This document shows positions 1 to 11,305 of a stretch of DNA of 64,000 bases, in pieces. The position numbers and the translations under genes were made by a program. Each line of letters begins with the position of its first letter. Within the stretch, counting starts at the first letter, position 1. The notes beneath the pieces were generated by a model that saw nothing but the letters and a program-made list of their open reading frames with translations, had not been told where the DNA came from and did not search any database. This stretch comes from Ceratotherium simum simum (lineage: Eukaryota; Chordata; Mammalia; Perissodactyla; Rhinocerotidae), in contig NW_004454195.1 of NCBI RefSeq assembly GCF_000283155.1, positions 9,906,374 to 9,970,373 of the forward strand, written 5' to 3'.

Positions 1-122
1 CATGCTGAGGCCATGTCCCACATACAGCAACTAGAAGGATGTGCAACTATGACGTACAACTATCTACTGGGGCTTTGGGGGAAAAAAATAACAATAATAA
101 ATTTAAAAAAAAATTTTTTTTT
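1..122 (+). mobile_element. ERE SINE, 3' part (cut by window start)
   Basis: The window opens inside an ERE. Only the 3' half is present: the CATGCTGAGGCC segment, the CAACTAGAAGGATGTGCAAC segment and CTACTGGGGCTTTGGGGG, followed by an A-rich tail. The tRNA-like head with its pol III boxes lies before base 1. Non-coding, non-autonomous retroelement that depends on L1 proteins. Confidence 0.93.
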
Positions 123-394
123 TAAATCAATGAAATGTGCAGAGAGAGAATTTCTTTCTAACCACACTAACTACTTTTTGAGACTCATAAACTTCCTATT
201 CACAAAGGGCAGAACGGGGTTATGTGGGGTCTGCTCCCTCAATACCCAGAGCCTTTGCCTGACAAACAGTAGTGACCAAATATACAGAAATGGAGGATTC
301 CTGTCATTTATTGATATGAGTCTCAATGAATATTCTTCTTGATTTTCAGTATTTCTTTCTTTGCATCCTTGCTGTGGTCTGCAATGGTTTCAAG

Positions 395-690
395 CCATAT
401 CCTAAATAACTCTTTTGCACTGTGTCCCCTGTCTCTTCCCCCTGGATCTTCCCTTATCACAATATTCATTTCTCAGTCAAATGTCACCTTCTCAACGAAG
501 TCTTCTTTGACCATCCTACCACACAATCTACATAACCCTTTTAACTTTCTTTAGAGCATTTATCACCCATAAAATTTTCACTTGTTGGGAGTACGTATTA
601 TACAATTTTCTAACTAAATTACTGGCTGAATTCCACCAGTAATGTGGCAAAACCTGTATATGGAGCATTGAATATATTCAACACTTGGTT
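395..690 (+). mobile_element. L2 LINE 3' end (ancient)
   Basis: The text runs like the L2 3' region: AAATGTCACCTTCTCAACGA, then CTTCTTTGACCATCCTACC, 'AGCATTTATCACC', and a tail with 'GAATATATTCAAC'. It is old and heavily diverged. A further L2-like tail fragment (AAAGGGCAGAACGGGGTTA) may lie at 200-285. Family call is from pattern memory; limits are approximate. Confidence 0.6.
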
Positions 691-719
691 TTCTAGGGTG
701 ATAATTATTTTTCACCCTA

Positions 720-910
720 AAAAAATGAGGGTCCTAGAGAGAGGTTAACTCACATAAGTGAATGGGATCAAATTCAAGCTTGAATCCCAGTCTTCCTATA
801 AAAATCATGGAGCCTGGAGCCACTTACTAGCTGTGTGATCTTGAGGAATTGACTTCACCTGTATACAGCCTTATCTGAACACGGAGGACCCACGGCTTAT
901 GTAATAGTGT
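720..910 (+). mobile_element. MIR SINE
   Basis: Contains the MIR core hallmark CCACTTACTAGCTGTGTGAT followed by a CTTGAGGAATTGACTTCACC stretch. The upstream part, including GAGAGAGGTTAACTCACAT, looks like a piece of MIR in the opposite sense, so two fragments may abut. Edges approximate. Confidence 0.7.
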
Positions 911-1000
911 GTCTGTCACAGGGAACGTGTTAATGAGTGTCAGCAGCAGGAGAAACTCGAATGTCCACCCCTCCGCTAATGAGGGACAAAGATAACATTT

Positions 1001-1497
1001 ATCCTTGTTTCCTACTGCTCCTGTTAACAATTACCACAAATTAGTGTCTTAATACACAAAATTTATTCTCTTACAGTTCTGGAGGTCAGAAGTTCAAAAT
1101 CAGTTTCACTAGGCTGAAGTGGAGGTGTCTGGCAGGGCTGGTTTCTTCTGGAAGCTCTGAGGAGAAAATCCAGTTCCTTGCCTTTCTCAGCTTCTGCTGG
1201 CTGCCTGGATTCCTTGGCTTGTGGTCCCTTTCTCTATCTTCAAAGACTATCACTCCGACCTCTCAGTCCTGTTCTCATATCTCCTTTTTCTCTCTCTGCC
1301 TCTGATCCTCCTACCTCTGTTTTATGAGAACCCTTGTGATTACACTGGGCCCACCTGGATCACCCAAGATAATTTTTCTGTGTTAAGATCTTTAACTTAA
1401 TCACATCTGCAAAGACCCTTTTGCACCATGTAAAATAACAGGTTCCAGGGATTAGGCTTTGAATATGTTTGGGGGCCATTAAGCAGCCTACCAGACA
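1001..1497 (-). mobile_element. MLT1-type LTR (MaLR), antisense
   Basis: Read on the minus strand it follows the MLT1 LTR plan: 'GGCCCCCAAACATATTCAAAG' region near its start, TTTGCAGATGTGATTAAG, GGGCCCAGTGTAATCACAAG, and the 3' signature CTGACCTCCAGAACTGTAAG with AATAAATTT. It is a solitary LTR; no internal retroviral coding sequence is seen beside it. Diverged and inactive. Confidence 0.8.
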
Positions 1498-2276
1498 GTA
1501 CATGTTGATAGTTTCACATGTGAGTAAGAGAGCAATTGCTACAGCTGAAATACACTTTACTGCTGAACACTGGAATGCATATAATGGGACGTGTTGGGAC
1601 AGAGGGGAATGCTATCTTAAGCTGTATATGAGGAAGTGGAAAGAAAATGAGTGGCAGAATTTTTCCCCATTTGTTTTCTTTAACTGTAGATATACAACCA
1701 GTTCCCTGAGTCTCCCACTAATGAAGTGGGAACACCTGAGCAGGTCAACAATAATGGGTGAACTCAGGCTGATGCAAAACTGCCATCTCTCAAAGCTTAT
1801 TATATGTTTCCCTAGAAACAGAAAAGTAATTGAGCGTTTTGATTGAAAAGACTTTTTTCTGTATTGAAATCATAGGGGGTAGGGGAGTCGTGAACCGGCT
1901 GAAGGGTTTCACTGTTGTTCTGACTCCTCAGTAAAGAGGAACATGGGGTGCACATTAGGAACTGGATCATTTAATGTGATAGGTTCTTCCCTTCTAAGTC
2001 TGCAACTGATCGCTAGAATTGTTAATTTCCCTGTATCAAAGGCATTCGATTTGAGGCTAGAATGTCATATTTTTTATTTTATTATTCAAAAATAGCCCTT
2101 CCTTGATAATGATTTTTATCATTTTCTAAATAGAGAAAGCATTTGTTTTCAACCTCCACACTTCTCTTTTCAAAACTAGCACTAAGGTAAGAATTTAAAT
2201 AAAGAAGAGATGACTGTTGAAACTTTCTCAGAGGTAACAGGATGATATGAATTAACATCAAGATTTCTACTCTAAA
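1498..2276. other. Single-copy DNA, no gene seen
   Basis: A+T-rich sequence between the MLT1 LTR and the L1 end. A 125-codon open frame on the plus strand at 1469-1846 begins inside the LTR, resembles no family I know and has no splice-signal context. I see nothing else here. Confidence 0.5.
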
Positions 2277-2750
2277 ATACACAAATGGATAATAAGCACA
2301 TGAAAATACGCTGGACAGCATTAGTCACGAGAGAATTGCAAATCAAAACCACAATGAGATATCACTTCATACCCACTAGGATGGCTATAATCAAAAAGAC
2401 AGACAATAATAAGTGTTGACAGGAATGTGGAGAAATTGGATCTGTCATACATTCTGGTGGGAATGAAAAATGGGGCAGTGGTTTTGAAAAAGCCTGGCTA
2501 TTCTTCAAAAAGTTCAACAGAGTTACCATATGACCCAACAATTCCACTCCTAGGTGTATATCCCCAGGACAAGTGAAAACATCTGTGCACACAAAAATTT
2601 GCACATGAATGTTCCTAACAGCTTTATTCGTGATGGCCAAAATGTGGAAACTCAAATGTCCATCAGATGATGAATGGATAAAATGTGATATATCTGTAAA
2701 AGGAACTGTTCAGCAACACAAAGAAAGGAAGTATTGATACATCTCAATAA
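2277..2750 (+). mobile_element. L1 LINE, ORF2 3' fragment
   Basis: Sequence matches the C-terminal end of L1 ORF2: TTGCAAATCAAAACCACAAT, CCACTAGGATGGCTATAATC, 'CCCAACAATTCCACTCCTAGG' region, and GTCCATCAGATGATGAATGG. In translation, residues PTIPLLGVYP are visible between stops. 5'-truncated, broken by stops and not functional. It ends without a clear poly(A). Confidence 0.92.
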
Positions 2751-4379
2751 AACTGCCTTTTGCAAATAAATAATCTCTGCTGTGCTATACTGCATTTTTC
2801 TGCAAAACTTACTATACTTTGCACATTCAATGAATATTTACTCTATGGTGAACTTAAACTTATAATCACGTCCGAAAGGGAAAAGTCGGAATTGCATGCT
2901 ACCTGTCGTCTGCTCTGCCAGCTGGAAGCACGCCATCCACTGTCCCCTACATGACAGGACCGCCAAGTAAACTACTTAACAGACATTCAGACAACTTCAT
3001 GTTTACCACAGGCTAAGGGAGATTAAGGAGAGAACCAAGGTGGGGAAAGGAAGGAAGCCCAAAGATACAGCAGTGTCCTCTGCATCCCAGACACAGACCT
3101 CCCACCCGTGCCCTGCTACGTGAACGCGCAGCCAGGCAGGTGTGGTCCTCCTCGGGGCTGCTGCTTTAGGAACCTCTATCTGAGCCGGGACAAGAACTTC
3201 TCGCCGACAGCAACAGTGCATGTGTTACTAGGAAACAATTCAGACAGAGGACAATGTGACATTAATGTTGAAGAAGTGGGTTAGGGGGAAGGGAATCTAA
3301 AGAGAGTTTCTTAACAATCCAGAGAGCTTTGCTTGTGAAAACCTACAGCCTCACAGGAATCTCAGCTAAGCATGATTGCTCAGTATTTCTAGCAGCCTTT
3401 ACCGTTTTCTGTTATAAAGAATTACACATCAATAAATTAATTTGAGTGTGTAAGAAATAAATAGGATATCGGGGAGGAGGGGAGCTGCGAAGATAAGCTA
3501 GCAATGAACACAACAGGCTCCTGCCCATCCTGTCCTGTGAGGAGCTAGTGGGCAGAGTTCCTCTGATACATCTGAGAAATGAGGCAACTATTCATGAAAA
3601 AAAAAAGATAAAAAAAAAAAGTCAACATAGCCTTTAAATACCTCATGGCCTCAGATTTAGCACAGTAATTTTCCTTTTAAAAAAGGATGTATACTGGAGT
3701 ACCTGCTCCTTTTTACCAAACTCTCTAGCCAAGCCCAAACTAGTTTGCAGAGAGGGTCTCCTGGGATGTGATCAGCAGAGGGAAGCAAGGAGCGGGGAGA
3801 GCTTGGAAGAAGCACCAGGGCAAGTGACTCAGGCTATCTCTCTCCCTGCCAAACGAAGCAGCTACTGATGCCAAAACATCCCATTTATAATGCTGCACAA
3901 AAGCGTGTGCATTGAGGGACCACACAGCAACTTTTCAGAAGCCTAGAATAACTTCCAAGTTTAACCCATAGAGTGGTTATTTCTTAAAAAAAAAAAGCGG
4001 GGGGGGAGCACGGGGCCACACCAAATGTACAAGTAATGGTGAATAGGACTGACCCCCAGAAAATAGCTTCTTCTCACAAGCTACAGTATACCAGCAGCTT
4101 GTGTGATACAAAGGCACGTCCTTCTATCCGCAGAACACCACACTTGCACCAAGATTTACATACGACGACACTGAGACCTAGAAAGCCTAAACAAAGGTTA
4201 GAAAGTCTTGTTTGGACTCTACTGAGAAAGGCAAGAAGGAGAACCAAGACCTCCTAACACCTCCCACTTCGTTATTCTACTGTCGGTCTGGGACACTACA
4301 CTGCCCTGGGCTAGAAGAAAGGTTTTCTGTTTGACTGTTTAACAGAACAATCCACACCTGGCAGCTATCCACGGGAGCA
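2751..4379. other. Single-copy DNA, no gene seen
   Basis: Mostly A+T-rich. A G+C-richer pocket with several CpGs lies at about 3040-3205 but is far too short and sparse for a CpG island. A-rich low-complexity runs sit at 3596-3620 and 3984-4013, the latter followed by a G run. A weak antisense MIR-like stretch may lie at 4155-4260. No splice-framed open frame recognised. Confidence 0.5.
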
Positions 4380-4640
4380 AAACAGGAGTTTTGCCCAAAC
4401 TCTACTAGCCTTTCCCCTAATTAACTCATTCGCCTTTCAAGTATCAGCTGAAAATGTCTCTGCATCAGAAGTTTCCCTCAAACTCAGTATTAGTATGTTG
4501 TCTGCCTATTAGAACAATATATTTACCCAGAGATTCTAATCAACGCTTGGCTCCCCTACTAGAACGGGAGCCCCCCCACCCCAAGGTGAGCTCAGTTTTC
4601 TCATTACTGTGAGCACAGTAAATACTTGTCAGTGTTAAAA
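4380..4640 (+). mobile_element. L2-like LINE 3' end
   Basis: Follows the L2 3'-end plan in diverged form: 'CTGAAAATGTCTCTGCATCAG', 'AAGTTTCCCTCAAACTC', 'TTGGCTCCCCTACTAGAAC' and 'GAGCACAGTAAATACTTG'. Family call is from memory, with moderate certainty. Confidence 0.5.
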
Positions 4641-5195
4641 GTTTAGCAACGCCTCTTCCTTCACCAAAAAGGTACCTTCAAGTAATGGTGTCGACAAGTA
4701 TGAAATTCACCATTAACACGAAGGCTGAAAACACTACTGTCAGTAACTATGAGGCAATCCCTTAATCATGCTCAAGATACCAGCTTTTTTGCTTTGAATT
4801 TTCTTTAAAAGTCCCAAGATGTGGGTAGTTTCTCCCGCCTTCAGGTGCCCTGAAACAGGCAATCCTTGCGGACCTAACATAACCTCATCTATTTGGGGGC
4901 CACCTTTCTTGTTTTAGGTCCTGTAAAACACTTGCAAGTTGTTTTGCAAGAAAACATGAAATTTGGCCACAACAAATATTTGTTTCACTAATATGAAACT
5001 TACAGCCTGTTGTTTCATTTCTTTGCCTTTGTTTGTATAACTTTACAACATGATCTGCCATTGAAATGAAGTCTTTCTGAATCTTGTGTGCCTGTTAACA
5101 GCAACCCAACAATGCCTTAACTTGACTGCAGTGATGACAATGTGAACAACAGTGACCAAATTCGCTCATACTGTGGAAACTATGTCACAGGTGCC
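4641..5195. other. Single-copy DNA, no gene seen
   Basis: A+T-rich sequence up to the next ERE, with poly-pyrimidine patches around 4780-4805 and 4905-4920. No repeat family or exon recognised. Confidence 0.5.
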
Positions 5196-5210
5196 ACCTG
5201 GTTATTTATT

Positions 5211-5416
5211 AAAGATTTTTATTTATTCAGTTTTTTACCCCCAAAGCCCCAGTAGATAGTTGTATGTCATAGGTTCACATCCTTCTAGTTGCTGTACGTG
5301 GGACTCGGCCTCACGTTGGACGGAGAAGTGGTGCCTCGGGGCGCTCCCGGGATCCGAACCCGGGCCGCCAGCATCAGAGCGCGCACACTTAACCGCTAAG
5401 CCACGGAGCCGGCCCC
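5211..5416 (-). mobile_element. ERE SINE, full length, antisense
   Basis: Antisense copy running from an A/T-rich tail (AAAGATTTTTATTTATTC) to the reversed head ...CACGGAGCCGGCCCC. It is bounded by a perfect 15-bp target-site duplication, ACCTGGTTATTTATT, at 5196-5210 and 5417-5431. The duplication proves a retrotransposed insertion with exact limits. The reversed tRNA-like B-box region (GATCCGAACCC) is intact. Confidence 0.97.
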
Positions 5417-5431
5417 ACCTGGTTATTTATT

Positions 5432-8400
5432 GTAGGCAATTTAAAACATGAAATGTGATAATTACAGAGCACCACTGGTCAGTAACACCAATATCCCTCC
5501 CGACTAGCTATATGGTCTTCATGTTATGATAAAGGACTATCTGCCAGGGAATACATGTTTTGATAAAAGTCTCCAGACAGAGCTATGGAGAAACAGAGTG
5601 AGCTAGAGCAGGATGACGTGCAGCCTGACTTCATCATGGATAAAGCAAAACATAGCGTGGTCACTTCAAGTGCCTGGCCAATGCACAGCTCAAAAGAGAA
5701 ACGCAATCACATATAACGGCTGTCCCGTCCACCCTATCTTGCTAATGGTGACTCTGAGATCTGCCTTTGCTCATGCCAAAATTTGATAGAGGGGCTATCT
5801 AACTCCTCAAATTCTGACCCTGAGTTAGAACAGATGTTGTGTATCCACAGAGTTGAACAAATCCAGTAGACTTACTCAACATAAAGTGGGCCCAGTTACC
5901 ACCTCTGACCCAATATCTGTAACTTGCATCATCTCATGGATATAAGGTCACTAAAACTTAAGAATGACCAGATTTGACATCTGTGACAAAAGATCAGGGT
6001 CAAGGTGTGAGAAGAAACTATGTCAGGGTAAACACATTAAAATGGTGTTTGCCTTGTCCCCAAAACACAATGGCCAAGGGTTTTAGCTAGAGAAGACAAG
6101 GCGTGCGTTAAAATGAAGGCCAGAATCGGAAACTGCTGTTTCTGAGCCACCAGATCTTCAGCTTTCCCTCACTCTCACTGATATATAAACACAACTGCAG
6201 CCCAGGGAGGGGACTGGGGGGCCTTCGTGTTTCCTCCCTACTTCAGACTTCCCTTTATGGTCTCCCTTCCTTTTTTCTTCAATGTTTCCTCAGGAGCTCC
6301 TCATGTCTGGCGAGCCAAAACCCATCAATGATCTTCTGCCAAAACTGCAATTATCAAGCAACCAATGCCAAAACCCAATCCCACTTCTGAAAACAGTGCT
6401 CTTTAATTTGTACTCTACCTCCAGACTGAACAACTCTGGAAATAGAAGTGGGAATTTTCCAACCTGGAAATAGTTCTGGCTGAAACTTCTGTCTACTCAT
6501 TCTCTTTGGATAACCCAGTTAGGCCCACTTCACTCACATGCGCCTAATTAGAGCACATAATGTGGTTGTGGCAGCGGACGGAGACACGAAAAATTTACCC
6601 ACCCACAAAATTCCATACTCAGATGGAACATTTTTACATTTTTGTTCAGTATCTTCCATCACCAAAGGGAAGTCACCATCTTGAATGAGAGAATAAAAGC
6701 TGAAGTAGCAATTAGGTCCTTCAGAACTAACCAGTACTAATCTACCACATCATCCAGAGATGAGCTATGACCTCATGGAGATGGGATTTTCTTTCTCTTT
6801 TTTTTTTAAAGAAAAGTGATAAGCAGAGCAATATAAACTGCAAGGTCAAAAAGAGGAGTTTACATTACAATATGGGAAAATGTTTCCCATCCCTAATGCA
6901 CACAAATTAACGTCAAAAAAACCTTTTCAACTGTGTGCCTGGAGTTCCTTTCATGACCTTAATTAAGGAGTCAAACTTCAATTCCACCCTGTGTGCCTCA
7001 GAAGGTATACAATGTCCTGCCTCTTCCATTGAAATAAATAATTTTTCTATCCAATTAATTGGCTTAATTCCCCCCGCCCAAAGAGGCAGTAAATATTAAA
7101 TGCTAAACCTCAGCAGCCAAGTGTGTTCTGGTGAGCTCTTCCCACTCTGATCCTCCTGATACAGCTGCTTCTCATCTAGCTGAACGTTGTTCCTGTCTGC
7201 AAAGGCTTGATTGTGTGGGCTTTTCACTCTCTAATGGTTTCAATGAAGAATAAAGGATTACCTCAAGTTTGACATTTTTATACTTGAGAAGAAATCAAGA
7301 GCAATTCTCTCTGCTCTTTCAAGTATAACTAAAAAGGAAAAGAAAATCCACTAGTTAACATCTGGAACAAAATATTAAATCTAATTAAAACTTTAAACCA
7401 CTTTTGTGAGCTTATGAAGAGTTTCAACCAGTCAATGGAAGTTTCCAAAACACATTTTAGAAAATACTGACGAGCCCCCCCGCCCAGCTGCCTCCCAAAT
7501 AATCTGCTACAATGAAAATTCAGAGAGAGAGCAACATACTTAAAGAGAAATAATTAAATTTCCTTGTCTCGTAAAACGGATTTCAAGCCACTACCAGCAT
7601 ACAGAAAGTGTAATTTTTAAACCCCAAGAGAATTATATTTTTTAAAAAGTCATTGGTGTAGCTGATAAGAATGCCTCGTTCTTTGTCTCATTTTCGTTCA
7701 CATCCTCAAAAATAAAACATTACACAATATACCCAGGAATCTAAAACACACATAATGGGAACTGAAACATTTCTCACAAATGCTCACCAGCCACGTGAGT
7801 AATCAGGGAAGGCAAAATGGATTCTGAATGCTTAAAAGGTTAAAATACTTACAGGAATGCTTGCTTGCTTAAAATAAAATAACCATTTTTCTCATGAGCA
7901 AGCACGCACTCCCCTCCCTTTCTCTCCACACTCCCCACTCCACGTTTTCATTAAATATTGCATTATATCAACATATTCCCATTCTTTCTACCCTAAAAAG
8001 ATTTAGGATAATATATTTCCCCTGGCTTCTGCTTTCCCCCATATCCTCATTCTCCACATAAATAGTAGCTACTTAAAGTTTAGTTGCATATCGCGTGTTC
8101 TCCTGTACTCAGATTACTTTATCACCTAATACCGCAGGTTAGGAGAGTCAAATACTGTTTTAGGCAATCACTCTACCTGGCTTCTTTCTCATATAAAATA
8201 GTTCAATTACATAACTTCGACCACTATATTCAAAATCTATTTGGAATTACAAACAACCAAATGTGTACGCCCATGGGGCATATTCAGGACAAATGAAATC
8301 AAGCAATGCTGGGAGGCAGCTGGGAAAGTTTCTTTAAACCATGGCTCCACATCCCCTCTCCCAGAGAAAGGAAGGGAAAATTCTTTTCTTAGACTTATGT

Positions 8401-8999
8401 ACACAGGTGTGTCAACCAAACGCAGAAAAGCAGGAAGGAAGGACACATGCCACACCAAAGCAGACTGGTGTGCCCTTCTAACCAGAGAACCATCAGCATG
8501 GTAACTGAATCCAGAATCTGAGAAAGCCAAGAAAACTTAAAAGGGCTGCAAACATTTATAACAAGAGGATGAGACTCATGGATTTAATTACTTCCACTAT
8601 ACATGACAATTAAGAATAAATGGGGGAAAACCACAAGACAGCAGACAGTGTAGAAAAAAAGTTAAATGTTGATTGCCATCAGTGTTAACAACAGGAGTTT
8701 CTAACACCTGCTAGTAGCTACTGTGTCATAAAACATGAATTCCTCTCCTAATGAATAAATGAATACATTAATGTAAGCCAGGTTCTTTGGGAAGCACGTT
8801 TAAACTCCTTTAAACCACCACTAAAGTAACATCCACCAAATAGATACTTCAATGCACATTTCACAGGATGGAAAGAGTCTGAGCCTCTTCAAAGCTTCCA
8901 GTCTACATCTGACAACAAACAAGACAGAGAATGTAGTATGACCAGACAGGAAATTCACTTTAAAAAATTCATTATTTCAAGTACAAACAGCTGAATAAA
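5432..8999. other. Long single-copy block, no gene seen
   Basis: About 3.6 kb of A+T-rich sequence without a recognisable repeat. The open frames at 6282-6473 and 8237-8530 have no family resemblance, and the latter overlaps an open frame on the other strand. A possible 15-nt exon on the minus strand at 7853-7867 is treated under findings. Confidence 0.55.
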
Positions 9000-9155
9000 A
9001 CAACAAAAACAATAAACACTTATTGAATAGATTTTACATAGATCACAACTAATTCTCAGAACAACCCCATGAAGGAAAGGCTAACCTGACCTAGACTGCA
9101 CAGTTTGTAAGTGGCAGAGGAGAGGTTCAACCCCAGGCAGTTCCCTTCCACAGCC
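9000..9155 (-). mobile_element. MIR SINE, antisense
   Basis: Antisense MIR pattern: 'AATTCTCAGAACAACCCCATGA' region, then GTTTGTAAGTGGCAGAGGAG and AGGTTCAACCCCAGGCAG. Diverged, limits approximate. Confidence 0.6.
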
Positions 9156-9317
9156 ACCTACGAAAGTGAGTGGAGGCTCAGCCTTCTGGCCTACCCAAGG
9201 CTCAATGAGACCCAAACAGAACATAGCAACCTGAGGGTTATATTAAACCAGAACCTTACCCATGTTCTCTAAGAAAACATAAGAAAATGGAAATCCTCTT
9301 CAAAAAATTTCCATCTA

Positions 9318-9738
9318 GGGGCCGGCCCCGTGGCTTAGCGGTTAAGTGCGTGCGCTCCGCTACTGGCAGCCCGGGTTCAGATCCCGGGTGCGCACTGATG
9401 CACCGCTTCTCTGTCCATGCTGAGGCCGCGTCCCACATACAGCAACTAGAAGGATGTGCAACTATGACATACAACTATCTACTGGGGCTTTGGGGAGAAA
9501 AAGGGAAAAAAGNNNNNNNNNNNNNNNNNNNNNNNNNNNNNNNNNNNNNNNNNNNNNNNNNNNNNNNNNNNNNNNNNNNNNNNNNNNNNNNNNNNNNNNN
9601 NNNNNNNNNNNNAGAAGGATGTGCAACTATGACATACAACTATCTACTGGGGCTTTGGGGAGAAAAAGGGAAAAAAGGAGGAGGATTGGCAATAGATGTT
9701 AGCTCAGGGCTAATCTTCCTCACGAAAAAAAAAAAAAA
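9318..9738 (+). mobile_element. ERE SINE interrupted by an assembly gap
   Basis: The head GGGGCCGGCCCCGTGGCTTA starts at 9318. The tail AGCTCAGGGCTAATCTTCCTC with poly(A) ends near 9738. A target-site duplication of about 9 bp, TTCCATCTA, lies at 9309-9317 and 9739-9747. The element carries the extra 'GAGGAGGATTGGCAATAG' tail module. Inside it are 100 N, with the same 65 bp on both sides. Without the N block and one 65-bp copy it would be 256 bp, close to the 253-bp sister at 18736-18988. Confidence 0.95.
9513..9612. other. Assembly gap (exactly 100 N)
   Basis: Round-number N block, the usual placeholder for a gap of unknown size. It lies in the 3' part of an ERE, and its two flanks (9448-9512 and 9613-9677) are identical. 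Confidence 0.99.
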
Positions 9739-9795
9739 TTCCATCTAAAGGGAATAAAGTCAAGTCAAAATTTGTATTTTAAAGGAGAGTATTTA

Positions 9796-10009
9796 GGGCC
9801 GGCCCCGTGGCTTGGCGGTTAAGTGCGCGCGCTCCGCTGCTGGCGGCCCGGGTTCGGATCCTGGGCGCGCACCGACGCACCACTTCTCCGGCCATGCTGA
9901 GGCCGCGTCCCACATACAGCAACTAAAAGGATGTGCAGCTATGACATACAACCATCTACTGGGGCTTTAGGGGGAAAAAATAAATAAATAAAATTAAGAA
10001 AAAAAAAAA
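9796..10009 (+). mobile_element. ERE SINE, full length
   Basis: Complete element from GGGCCGGCCCCGTGGCTTGG to an A-rich tail with TAAATAAATAAA. It is flanked by a 16-bp perfect target-site duplication, TAAAGGAGAGTATTTA, at 9780-9795 and 10010-10025. It lies only 57 bp after the previous ERE in the same orientation. The pol III A-box-like (TGGCTTGGCGG) and B-box-like (GGTTCGGATCC) motifs are visible in the head. Confidence 0.97.
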
Positions 10010-10025
10010 TAAAGGAGAGTATTTA

Positions 10026-11159
10026 TAAAAGCTATAAAATTCATAAAATACAGATGGTCTAATTTCATTCCCAACAACACAATATTAATAAAAGGTCAGC
10101 TATATTTAATTATAAATTGAATTTTGGTTAAATCATATTCCTCCAAGGACTTCAACTACCTTCCTATACACTGTCTAATTCATATTAAAAGCTCCTCAAG
10201 CGCACAGGTGAAAGACAGGAATACAATGACTAGACCAAGATCAATTGGTAACCTTGACCTTCAGACTTTCAGTCCAAAGACAAACCAATTTACAATGGTT
10301 CTCAAATTGGGGTGCAGCTCCAGTCATGATAGCAGGGCTCTACTCTAGTTATTCCAAACCAGAGTAGCAGGGGGTAGAGCTCACAGTGGTGAATTTTTGT
10401 AGTTGCACACAAAGGATGCAGATGCACATCCGTGGTCAAGAATATTAGACCACACCATGCATTCCTGAATCTACTCTAGCCCTCCTTAAAAAGGCTTTTG
10501 AAAAAAACTTGTCTACACATATAGATAAGCAGTGCGTAAGTCTCTAAAGCTTAAAAAAACAAGAACCTATACTAGAAGCTTTAGAAAAGTGTAGGAAGAA
10601 AGCAGCAGGAACACTCACCAACTATCATCTCTGAGCCTGGAAGACAGCTGCAGCAACAAAAAAAAAACAAATTACAAGCAGTGGCTATACAGAAAGAAAT
10701 CACATTTGATGTGCGTTTTATGATTTTTGTAACAGCAGCAATTTTACTTTTCTAATTAAATTAGGCTTTGGCAAAAAAATTTTAAATGTTTTCTCTACTA
10801 TCGATGTTAAAGATGGAGGATGATAATACAAAACAGCAAATAATCCAAGTCTTCAAAAATGTATTATGATATCAGTAGCATTTTTACAGCATAAGTTATC
10901 AATAAAATTATGTATATATAGATGCCCAGAGCATTACAATAGTTGTACGACTTGTCTGTTACAGAAAACTTCAGACCAGGAAGAGGCAGACAACCCGGGA
11001 TTAAAAATTTTCTGCAGAGAATATATAGAAGTAACATAAAAAGCTACACACTAGGTGGGATAGAATCCATCAAAATAACTGCCATCAACACTTCATGGAA
11101 AGAAACAGTCATATTTCAGATAAATATTCACAGATAATTTACTTCTAAAATCAGAGATT
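10026..11159. other. Single-copy DNA with one microexon candidate
   Basis: A+T-rich, no recognisable repeat. The notable item is the minus-strand splice-site pair around 10619-10647. Open frames at 10124-10348 and 10943-11137 are short and carry no family signal. Confidence 0.5.
10619..10647 (-). other. Candidate microexon (29 nt, or 18 nt by inner acceptor)
   Basis: On the minus strand a run of ten T is followed by GTTGCTGCAG, a 29-nt segment, then the donor G|GTGAGTGTT. A second AG inside (CTTCCAG) would give an 18-nt exon, GCTCAGAGATGATAGTTG (10619-10636), a multiple of three. Two of the three frames of the 18-nt form are open. A TGC motif just before the acceptor is what is known for neural microexons regulated by SRRM4. 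I do not recognise the host gene. About 60 GTRAGT hexamers are expected by chance in this window, so this is only a candidate. Confidence 0.25.
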
Positions 11160-11305
11160 GAGGGCTGGGAATATGCTGGAATTAGATTATGATGATAACT
11201 GCACAACCTTGAGAATTCACTAAAAATCATTGAATCTTATACTTTAGAAGGTAGATTGTAGGGTATGTAACTTTAATCTCAATAAAGCTGTTTAAGAAAA
11301 CAGCA
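11160..11305 (+). mobile_element. L1 LINE 3' end fragment
   Basis: Typical L1 3'-UTR wording: 'GATGATAACTGCACAACC', 'CATTGAATCTTATACTTTAG', and AATCTCAATAAAGCTGTTTA at the end. Strongly 5'-truncated. Confidence 0.8.

Noticed and set aside
9330..9385. tRNA-like head of the EREs as a tRNA gene
   Set aside because: A-box-like and B-box-like motifs are present, but there is no complete cloverleaf with matching acceptor stem. The copies are SINE heads with A tails and target-site duplications.
9287..9748. 153-codon plus-strand open frame
   Set aside because: It runs through an ERE and the 100-N gap; the N block is read as X residues. Purely repeat-derived.
9796..10009. CpG-rich patches as CpG islands
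   Set aside because: The CpG-dense stretches here and elsewhere coincide with ERE heads of about 100 bp. No independent island over 200 bp was seen.
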